A DNA stretch of 64,000 nt from Doris montereyensis. Lineage: Eukaryota; Mollusca; Gastropoda; Nudibranchia; Dorididae. Position 1 is the stretch's first letter. Every line of letters begins with the position of its first letter. The notes beneath the pieces were generated by a model. The model saw only the letters and a program-made list of their open reading frames with translations, was not told where the DNA came from and made no database searches. The translations under genes and the position numbers were made by a program. This document shows, piece by piece, positions 27,501-39,500 of the stretch. The DNA is taken from contig JAXRKP010001285.1 of NCBI GenBank assembly GCA_037039925.1, positions 31,001 through 95,000 of the forward strand, in the 5' to 3' direction.

Positions 27501-30500
27501 CCTACCAACAGTAAAAGAAAAAAAAGGCTAGAACATTATCAAGATTATATAAGGATTGCACTTAAAAGATCCTTGCCTACTAATGGAGTTTTGAAAAAAC
27601 TAAGGGTGTGCATCTACCAACATGTAAGTAATGATAGGGTGTGCATCTATAGCAACAATTTTGAAAAAGGCTAGAACCTGCATCTATAGCAAGATAGCAA
27701 GATGTAGAACCTGCATCTATAGCAAGATAATGGAAGAAAAAGTAGCATCTACCAAGATGTAAAAGAAATGGAGTTTGACAAAGGCTAGAACATCTATAGC
27801 AAGATGTAAAGTAATGGAGTTTTGAAAGAAATCTAAATGAACCACTAATGGAGTTTTGAAAGAAAGATCTATAAAGATGAACCATGTGCCACTAATGGAG
27901 TTTTGAAGAAGGCTAAGGATGTTAGTAGAACCTTTTGAAAAGGCTAAGAAAGTGCATCTAAAAGATGTACCATGTGCCAACAGTTTTGACAAAGAAAAAG
28001 GGTTGAACCTACCAAGATGTAAAGTGCCACTAATGGAGTTTTGACAAAGGCTAAGGACATCTATAGCAAGATGTAAAATGTGCCAAAGAAAACAAAGGCT
28101 AGGTGTGCATCTACCAACATGTAATGGAGTTTTGACAAAGGCTAAGGGTGTGCATCTAGAAAGAAAGATGTACCAGTAATGGAGTTTTGACAAAGGCTAA
28201 GATTATTATCTATAGCAAGATGTACCATGTGCCACTAATGGAGTTTTGACAAAGGCTAAGGGTGTGCATCTATGTAGAACTACCAAAGGCTAAGGATAAA
28301 GATGTACCATGTGCCCACTAATGGAGTTTTGACAAAGGCTAAGGATGTGCATCTATAGCAAGATGTACCAGTGCCATAATGGAGTTTTGACAAAGACTAA
28401 GGATGTGCATCTATAGCAAGATGTACTAAAGATGTACCACTAATGGAGTTTTGACAAGGCTAAGGAGGTGTGCAAGAAAGAACAAATAAATGTGCATCTA
28501 TAGCAAGATGTGCCAGTAATGGAGTTTGACAAAGGCTAAGGATGTGCCTACTAAGAGTTGTGCCACACTAATGGAGTTTTGACAAAGGCTGAAAAGAAAA
28601 AGGATGCATCTATAGCAAGATGTACCATGTGCCACTAATGAAATGGAGTTTTGACAAAGGCTAGAATCTACCAACAATGGAGTTTTGTTTTGACAAAGGC
28701 TAAGGGTGTGCATCTAAGCAAGATGAACCAACCAGTTTTTGACAAAAGGCTAAGGGTGTGCATCTATAGCAAGATGTTGTACCAAATGGAGTTTTGACAA
28801 GATCTATAGCAAGATGTACCATGTGCCACTAATGGAGTTTTGAAAAATGTAGACAAAAAGGCCAGGGTGTGCATCTAGCAAGATGTACCACTAATGGAGT
28901 TTGACAAAGGCTAAGGGTGTGCATCTATAATGTACCATGATGAACCAAAGGCTAAGGTGTGGCATCTATAGCAAGATGTACCACTAATGGAGTTTTGACA
29001 AAGGCTTTTAGTAAAATGTACCATGGAGAAAAAGAAGTAGAAGCGAACCTACCAACATGCAAACTAATGGATTTAGTCAAGTGTGCATCTATAGCAAGAT
29101 GTACCATTGCCACTAATGGAGTTTTGACAAAGTCTATGGATGTGCATCTATAGCAAGATTACCATGTGTTGTGGAGTTTTGACAAAGGCTAAGGGTGTGC
29201 ATCTATAGCAAGATGTAACATGCTCCACTAATGGAGTTTTGATGTCACATCCTTTCTGTGGCTAATGGAGGTTTGACAAATGCCTTATCCCATCTATAGC
29301 AAGATGTACCACTAATGGAGTTTTGCCAACCTTTTCCAATAAAGTTTTGACAAAGGCTAAGGATGTGCATCTATAGCAAGATGTACCACTAATGGAGTTT
29401 TGACAAAGGCTATATGGCAAAGTGCCAACTAATGGAGTTTGACAAAGGCTAAGGAACAACAGACTGAAATGGAAACAAAGGCTAAGCTGCCAACCTTTCC
29501 AATAAAAGTTTTGACAAGAGCTAAGGGTGTGCATCTATAGAGTTTTGACAAAGGCTACATCTACAGCTGCCAGTAATGGAGTTTTGACAAAGGCTAAGGG
29601 TGTGCATGCATAAGATGTCTGTGCCACTAATGGAGTTTTGACAAGCAAGATGTACCAGTAATGGAGTTTTGACCCGATTCCCATCCTGATAGATGTACCA
29701 TGTGCCACTAATGGAGTTTTGACAAAGGCTAAGATTGCATCTATAGCAAGATGTACCAGTAATGGCGTTTGACAAAGGCTGTGCATCTATAGCAAGATGT
29801 TTGACCATGTAGTTAAAATGTACCACTAATGGAGTTTTGAAATTTAAGGGTGTGCATCTATGAACTAATGGAGTTTTAAGATGTACTATCCTTTCTCCTG
29901 AAATGGAGTTGGCCCTAAGACAAACTGTACCAGTAATATTTTAAAATATTTATCTATAGCAAGATGTACCACTAATGGAGTTTTGACAAAGGCAAAGGGT
30001 GTGCATCTATAGCAAGATGTACCATGTGCCACTAATGAGTTTTGAAATAAGGATGTGCATCTATAGCAAGAAAATAGTTTTTGCACTAATGTGCATCTAT
30101 AGCTAGATTTTGACAAAGGCTAAGGCTGTGCATCTATAGCAAACTGTGCCAAATGGAGTTTTGACAAAAATCATCGCATCTATATCAAAACCATTCACTA
30201 ATGGAGTTTTGACAAAAGGCTAAGGGTGTGCATCTATAGCAAGATGTACAATCTTCCACTAATAGTTTTGACAAAGGCTAAGATGAACCAGCAGGAGTTT
30301 TGACAAAGCCATAGTTAAACTAAAAAATGAGTTTTGACAGGATTGAATCTAAAAGATGTACCATGTGCCAAAAAAAGTTTTGACAAAGGCTGCATCTATA
30401 GCAAATGATGTATGTGCCATGTGCACTTTCCACTAATGGAGTTTTGACAAAAGGCTAAGGATGTGCATCTATAGCAAGATGTACCATGTAAGTGGAAGGA

Positions 30501-33500
30501 TGTGCATCTATAGTAAGATGACCAGTGCTTTAATCAGTCAAAACGCTAATGGATGCATCTATAGCAAGATGTATGGCCACTAATGGAGTTTTGACAAAGG
30601 CTAAGGCATCTGGTAAAATTATATTCCACTAATGGAGTTTTGACAAAAAGAAGGATGTGCATCTATAGCCTATGTACCAGTAAAAAAAAAGGCTGGAGCA
30701 TTTAAAGATGACCACTAATGGAGGACAGAAATCGACTGTGCATCTATAGCAAATGGCCATGTAACTAATGGAGTTTGCATCCCTATTACATCAACTCAAG
30801 ATGTACCACTAATGGAGTTTTGACAAAGGCTAAGGGTGTGCATCTATAGCAAGATGTCCCATGTACCAGCTGGATTTTGACAAAGCTAATGGATGCCCAT
30901 GTACCACTAATGGAGTTTGACAAAGGCTAAGGGTGTAATCTATAGCAAGATGTACCATCTGCCACTAATGGAGTGGAGCCAGGACTTTGAATAGCAAAAA
31001 CCACTAATAATAAACCGAATTTGCATGTTCAAAGTACCACTAATGCGTTTTTGACAAAGGCTAGATGTACCATGTGCCACTAATGGAGTTTGAGTTTATC
31101 ATTATGAAGATGAAGAAGAAGAAGAAGAAAAAGAAGAATGTGCATCTATAAAGATGTACCATGTTACCAAATGGAGTTTTGACAAAGGCTAAGGATGTGC
31201 ATCTATAGCAAGATGAAGAAGAAGTTTTGAAAAGGCTAAGGGTGTGCATCTATAGCAGAGGTACCATGACGAAAGACAAAGGCTGTGCATTTGTCCTGTG
31301 CCACTAATGGAGTTTTGACAAAGGCTAAGGGTGTGAATCTGCAGATGCATGTGCCACTATAAAGGCTAGATGCAAAGGCTAAGGGTGTGCATCTAAGGCA
31401 AGACAACTAATGGAGTTTGACAAAAGGCTAAGGGTGTCACTCAAGATCCACTAATCCTAAAAACAAGATCTACCATGTGCCACTAAAAAAAAGGGCAGGT
31501 GTGCATCTAAAGCAAGATGTACCAGTTTGACTTTTTGAGGCTAAGGGTGTGCATCTATCTAAAGGCTAAGGGTGTGCATCTAAAGATGGTGTTTGACAAA
31601 TGTGCCACTAATGGAGTTTTGACAAAGGCTAAGGGTGTGCATCTAAACCATGTGCCACTAAAACAAAACACATGACATGTGCATCTATAGCAAGATGTAC
31701 CATATCCACTAATGGAGTTTTGACAAAGCTAAGGATGTGCATCTATAGCAAAATGTACCATGTGCCACTAATGGAGTTTTGACAAAGGCTAAGGGTGTGC
31801 ATCTATAGCAAGATGTACCATGTGCCACTTAATGGAGTTTTGACAAAAGGCTAAGGATGTGCATCTATAGCAAGATGTACCATGTGCCACTAATGGAGTT
31901 TTGACAAAGGCTAAGGGTGTGCATCTAGTAAGATGTACCATGTGCCACTAATGGAGTTTTGACAAAGGCTAAGGGTGTGCATCTATAGCAAGATGTACCA
32001 TGTGCACTAATGGAGTTTTGACAAAGGCTAAGGATGTGCATCTATAGCAAGATGTACCATGTGCCAATGGAGTTTTGACAAAGGCTAAGGGGTGTGCATC
32101 TATAGCAAGATGTACCATGTGCCACTAATGGAGTTTTGACAAAGGCTAAGGATGTGCATCTATAGCAAGATGTACCATGTGCCACTAATGGAGTTTTGAC
32201 AAAGGCTAAGGATGTGCATCTATAGTAAGATGTACCATGTACCACTAATGGAGTTTTGACAAAGGCTAAGGGTGTGCATCTATAGCAAGATGTACCATAT
32301 TACATGGAGTTTTAGACAAAGGCTAATGGAGTTGTACCATGTGCCACTAATGGAGTTTTGACAAAGGCTAAGGATGTGCATCTATAGCAAGATGTACCAC
32401 TAATGGAGTTTTGACAAAGGCTAAGGATGTGCATCTATAGCAAGATGTACCATGTTTTGCCACTAATGGAGTTTTGACAAAGGCTAAGGGTGTGCATCTA
32501 TAGCAAGATGTACCATGTACCACTAATGGAGTTTTGACAAAGGCTAAGGGTGTGCATCTATAGCAAGATGTGCATCTATAGCAAGATGTACCATGTACCA
32601 AATGGAGTTTTGACAAAGGCTAAGGGTGTGCATCTATAGCAAGATGTACCATGTACCACTAATGGAGTTTTGACAAAGGCTAAGGGTGTGCATCTATAGC
32701 AAGATGTACCATGTACCATTAATGGAGTTTTGACAAAGGCTAAGGGTGTGCATCTATAGCAAGATGTACCATGTACCACTAATGGAGTTTTTTGACAAAG
32801 GCTAAGGGTGTGCATCTATAGCAAGATGTACCACTAATGGAGTTTTGACAAAGGCTAAGGGTGTGCATCTATAGCAAGATGTACCACTAATGGAGTTTTG
32901 ACTAATGGAGTTTTGACAAAGGCTAAGGGTGTGCATCTATAGCAAGATGTACCATGTGCCACTAATGGAGTTTTGACAAAGGCTAAGGGTTTTGACAAAG
33001 GCTGCATCTATAGCATCTATAGCAAGATGTACCATGTGCCACTAATGGAGTTTTGACAAAGGCTAAGGATGTGCATCTATAGCATCTATGCCACTAATGG
33101 AGTTTTGACAAAGGCTAAGGATGTGCATCTATAGCAAGATGTACCATGTGCCACTAATGGAGTTTTGACAAAGGCTAAGGGTGTGCATCTATAGCAAGAT
33201 GTACCATGTGCCACTAATGGAGTTTTGACAAAGGCTAAGGGTGTGCATCTATAGCAAGATGTACCATGTGCCACTAATGGAGTTTTGACAAAGGCTAAGG
33301 ATGTGCATCTATAGCAAGATGTACCACTATGTGCCACTAATGGAGTTTTGACAAAGGCTAAGGATGTGCATCTATAGCAAGATGTACCACTAATGGAGTT
33401 TTGACAAAGGCTAAGGATGTGCATCTATAGATGTACAAGATTTTGACAAAGGCTAAGGATGTGCATCTATAGCAAGATGTACCACTAATGGAGTTTTGAC

Positions 33501-36500
33501 AAAGGCTAAGGATGTGCATCTATAGCAAGATGTACCATGTGGGAGTTTTGACAAAGGCTATAGCAAGATGCATCTATAGCAAGATGTACCATGTACCCAC
33601 TAATGGAGTTTTGACAAAGGCTAAGGATGTGCATCTATAGCAAGATGTACCATGTGGAGTTTTGACCTACTAATGGAGTTTTGACAAAGGCTAAGGATGT
33701 GCATCTATAGCAAGATGTACCATGTACTAATGGAGTTTTGACAAAGGCTAAGGGTGTGCATCTATAGCAAGATGTACCACCACTAATGGAGTTTTGACAA
33801 AGGCTAAGGGTGTGCATCTATAGCAAGATGTGCCACTAATGGAGTTTTGACAAAGGCTAAGGGTGTGCATCTATAGCAAGATGTACCACTAATGGAGTTT
33901 TTTACAAAAGGCTAAGGGTGTGCATCTATAGCAAGATGTACCATGTGCCACTAATGGAGTTTTGACAAGGCTAAGGGTGTGCATCTATAGCAAGATGTTC
34001 CACTAATGGAGTTTTGACAAAGGCTAAGGGTGTGCATGTATAGCAAGATGTACCATGTGCCACTAATGGAGTTTTGACAAAGGCTAAGGATGTGCATGTA
34101 TAGCAAGATGTGCCACCACTAATGGAGTTTTGACAAAGGCTAAGGATGTGCATCTATAGCAAGATGTGCCATGTGCCACTAATGGAGTTTTGACAAAGGC
34201 TAAGGGTGTGCATCTATAGCAAGATGTACCATGTGCCACTAATGGAGTTTTGACAAAGGCTAAGGGTGTGCATCTATAGCAAGATGTGCCATGTGCCACT
34301 AATGGAGTTTTGACAAAGGCTAAGGGTGTGCATCTATAGCAAGATGTACCACTAATGGAGTTTTGACAAAGGCTAAGGGTGTGCATCTATAGCAAGATGT
34401 ACCATGTGCCACTAATGGAGTTTTGACAAAGGCTAAAGGGTGTGCATCTATAGCAAGATGTACCATGGAGTTTTGACAAAAGGCTAATAGCAAGATGGAG
34501 TTTTGACAAAGGCTAAGGGTGTGCATCTATAGCAAGATGTACCACTAATGTTTTGAATCTAATGGAGTTTTGACAAAGGCTAAGGGTGTAATGGAGTTTT
34601 GACATCTATAGCAAGATGTACCATGTGCCACTAATGGAGTTTTGACAAAGGCCAAGGGTGTGCATCTATAGCAAGATGTACCACTAATGGAGTTTTGACA
34701 AAGGCTAAGGGTGTGCATCTATAGCAAGATGTACCATGTGCCACTAATGGAGTAAATGCGGTATATCATCAGGGTGCTGCCATAACGGCTCAAGACAAAC
34801 AGTAGTGCAGCCATCCACTACATGTGGTGATCTTAGAGAAAACAGCAAGATGAAAAAGCATGTGAAAGAGAGATAGGAAAGTTCCTTCCTTCCCTCTGCC
34901 CCGCTGTACCCATTACACTTTCTAATGACATCATAAATGACGATAAAGCAAACTAAGCTCCATACTCAGAATTGGCGTAGGAGAATCAGAAGATCAGGAG
35001 TAGGATGCCTTGCTTTTCTAGGTATATGGCATAATGGGATCATTTGCCATTGCTTTCCACAGCGCCTTTACTTTCAATCTGAAAAAGACCTAACTACCCT
35101 TATTTCGCTGCTGGGTCGACAGGAGGGCCAGAAAAATTTGCCCGGACTGCTCTTGCAAGGTAGTCAGATGCTCTACTGGTAGCCTCCATAAATAAAGATA
35201 ACTTTGCTGTATTATTGTTGCTCTACCTCCCACCATTCTTTGTGGTGACCGATTTCAACACGACGTCCTGGCTTGATGTGAGCAATTCAACCTGACCGCC
35301 ATCTGGGCCGGATGGCTGTCCCTGGCTGACAACCTGTCGGCAAAGTAACAAGGAGGAATTTTAATAAAATGGTCATTCATCTTTTTAAAATATTTATTAT
35401 TTATATTTCTAATCAAATCAAATCAACTATATTCATCGATGGAAATTTGTTGTCTTAGCTTGACAGCCATTAACAATTAAAATTCATTAATTAATTAACA
35501 AAATTATAATATAATGTATATATCTATGTACACACACACACATACATGACATAAATATAACACATAAAATATGTTCACAGTTTTTAAGAGACACAAATCC
35601 AGCAATACATACATATATATGCAATTTAGTTTGTTGAAGGGTAGGATTTAAGAACTGTTCTATTACATTTATAAAACCCTTATAATAATTGGTTTAAAAT
35701 GTATGAAAGACTGCTTAGCACTAAAGAACAATTTTACCTAATATAACATTATATAACATTATATAACATTATACACATGTTTCTGTCTATACACCTAAAT
35801 GAACAGATTTTCAGGTAGTATTAACCTAATAAAATTAACAAACTAGCAAATAACGAAAAAGCAAGCTAGCAAACAAAAGCAACCAACTTTTTACATTGAA
35901 TCTGATAAATATTGACGCCTCCTTTCTGCATTTAGTCTTTGAACTTTAAATCAAATGTGTTTTTATCAATTCGTTTTCAGTTGGTAAAAATAGCTATTTA
36001 TAAAAATCATAGCCTTTCCTTTGTTCATAGAGTTCAGTTTATAAATGAAATCAATTAGAGTGAAAGTTGCAGACCGTAATAAGTCCAATTTTGGATGTTT
36101 TCAGAAAATCAAAAGAAAAAGATGCTGCGCATTTAAGTTTATTTTTCACTGACATGCACGGTTGCAAGTGTAAAAGCTAAACCCAATAGGGATGTACACG
36201 GTTTGCTCATATATATAGTTATTATACAGGTTTCTATTGATTCTTGTGTCCCGGAACCCTAACTAGACAAAGCATAGGGGCTTCTAATGTTGAAAAAGTG
36301 GAAAAAAGGTGTTGCTAATTTTGGACTTCAACGGTTTGTGACTCTCACCGTCGATATATGTCCAACCTTTCAAATCAATGAAACTGAATAGGCTCATACA
36401 ACTCTACACTAACTTTGAGCAACTATATGCAAATATTTGGTTGCCATATAAAATCTGATTCGATGTTGCATGATCCAATTCTACATCAATTGTTTATGGT

Positions 36501-39500
36501 AGATATAAAAATAAACGTACCATTCCAGTGACAGAGGAAGCCCGTAAACTTGAAATTGATGTCTTCACTTTGCTGCAAGGATCGTTTTCTCCATCCACCT
36601 TGAGCTCCACACTGGTAAGGTTCTTCAGAAGCAGAATAACAAAATTGCAATTGGGTTTTTTTTTCCAAATTTCACACAAAAGGATTTGATTTGAAACTGC
36701 AAAGAAGATTGCTACGATGTTTGAAATTTATAAATTATTATAATGCAGAATCAGAATCCAGAATTGATAATTCGCAAAGGCATTTGAGAATGTATTGTTA
36801 CACTTCTGACAAACATTTCCGGCACACGTTTGAATTGGTCAACAGATAAGCTGTTGATGACATTTAAGATTCCACTCGCAGATGGTTTGAGGGGAAAAAG
36901 CTGTGTTTGTAAATGTTGGTCGATGTTTGATGAATTTTGCTGGTGATGATTTCTTGTTGGCTAGTATATTCCATTGTTGCGTTGAGAGAAAAATAAGTGG
37001 GATTTCCGGTTGATGTGTCTGTGTTTATTGCTTTGTAAATATGTATGAGGCGAGAGTGTTTTAGTAGGATTTCCAGAGAAGACCAGTTAAGTTCCTGTAA
37101 TGCTTGGGTCTTATCCTTGTTCTCTTGACCAGCATTTTACAACTCGCTGCCCGTCTCTGTACCTTTTCAATTTGGTCAATCTGGTATTGGTGGTGTGGAT
37201 CCCATGCAGCCACTACGCGTATTCTAGCATCGGCCTAACAAGTGCTGTATGCCTGAGATTTAATTTGCATGGGGCATTGACGCAGGTTTCGGTGGATAAG
37301 CCAAGGCATCTATTTGCTTTGATGTGATTTCAACTATATGATCATCCCATTGGGTTTGTTGTTGAGACGGACTCCCAGATATGGTATGCTTTGAACGTGT
37401 TCCAGATGCTCGTTCATGAGGGTATAATCATATGACTGGCTTTCGTTTTGGTGTAACGTTCATCACATAGCACTTTGATGGATGGAATTTCATATGCCAC
37501 TCTTCAGTCCATTTTCAAGGGTTGACAGATCTCTTTGAAGGTTTTCTGCACTGGCTTTGTTTTGTTATTTCTCGAGAACAACAGGCTGTCGTCCGCAAAC
37601 AGTTTAAGATTTGTATCAGGGGACATATTTTTCCCAAGATCATTTATGAATATTAAAAAACAAGAGGTCCAAGGACTGTGCTACAGGGGACTCAGATAGG
37701 ACATGACAAGGTTCGCTTGATTTTTCCTTCTAGGATTGCTCTTTGTGTCCTACCATGAGGCCAACTTTCAAACCACTTCAGGGCTGTTAGTTGTTTGTTT
37801 CATTATCGGATATAACGTTGGTGTTTCTTATTCCATAATTCTCTGTATAGTTTTTTGAGACGTTGGTAGGGTACAGTGTCAAAAGCCTTACTAAAATCAA
37901 GGATTAGTAGGTCAGCCTGTTTTGTCCTCTATTGCTTTAGCTATCGACTCTAGTGTTGATATAAATTTGTGTTTTAGGAATGGTATACGGAATCCATATT
38001 GGTAGTCTACCAGTACGTTGTTTTCTTTGAGTGGTTCATTATCGTAGTGTGCTATGATATGCTCCCATTACTTTGCAAGAAATTAAAGTTAGGGATACTG
38101 GCGGTAGTTCGAAGCAATGTCACGTCTTCCTTTTTTATAAACAGCTGTGATGTTTGCTGTTTTCCAATCTTCTGGCACGAATCCGGTATTGATTGACTGT
38201 TGGAATATTGTGCAAAGATATGGGTGATCTGTTGCTGTTTCTTTGAGGATTTTAGAGGGGATGTCATCTGGTCCTGTTGCCTTATGCGAGTCTAGTTGTT
38301 AAGTTGTTTGCAGCCCTGGTACAGTGATACTAATTTGTTTGATTTCCAGAAATTTAGCCACGCAATGATTGGTAAGTTGGATACTCGGTGAACACACTTT
38401 GGTATTGATCGTTAAGAATTTTGCTTGTTCTTTGAGTCTGTTGTTTCTGTGCCGTCTGGTCGTTGAAAGGACGCTTATTCCTGATATGTTTTTACGCTTT
38501 GATTTGATGTAAGACCAAGAAGAATCTTTTGGTTATGCGAGCGTTTTCAGGGTCTGGATTCTCATCGTCAATTTCAAGTAGTTGGTTTATGTATTTGAGG
38601 TGTTGTTTTCCGTAATTCCTGATGAATTATTGTTCTGATTTTTCGATATTTTTGCCAGTTCTTTGATTTGTTGTGGTATTTTGCAGCATTATATCTCCTC
38701 TGCTTTTGTCTTATCAACAGTTTGATCTTTTTAGTTATGAAGTGTGCTCCGCTAATTGTTTTTCTTGGGTATATGTATGTTCATGGAATACAAGTTCTTT
38801 GAATATTGTCCAATTTTCATTTACAGTTTTGTCTCTGCATTTCTTTCGAATGTTTAAGTTATCTCGTAGGTCTTCTTTAATAGCATTGATGTCGCCTTTG
38901 GGGTACAGGAAAATTGACGGAATTTTCTTTATTTTCGTTTTCATTTTGAAATAACAACCAGGGACAACACTTGTTTCCAGAAGTTTGTTGTCAAGATGAT
39001 ATCAAGTATGTTTTCACCTCTTGTTGGTTATGTTACTTAGTCAGGTTGAATTAGTGACATTTAATCATTTTTTCATTTATGTGCCTGCTATATTGAGGAT
39101 TTGGTCTAACTTGTGTGCTTAATTAAGATTAATAAAAAGAATGTTTGGGGTGTGCGTTTCTTATATGGAGCTTCCTTAAAGATTCTTGTAGGTTGTTCCA
39201 TCACGTCAACTCCATTAGATGGTTTTCTATAAAAACAGATCTCCTGTGCCATAGAAATTTTAGTCCATGTTATTTCAAATGCAGACTAAATTGTTTTATA
39301 AATCTTCCTTCGCCGCGCGTCCTGTCTTTCCGAAGTATTTGATATATTGCTTTACTATCTATATCGTTATAGGTGAGTTTCTGTATAGTATAATATCTGG
39401 TGAGTGTGTTTCTATCATTTGTTCCAGTTTCAATTGTTTGTCTTGGCTAATAAGACTACCACAGTTCAAATTTATTATAGTGAGATCTTTTGAGGTTCTA

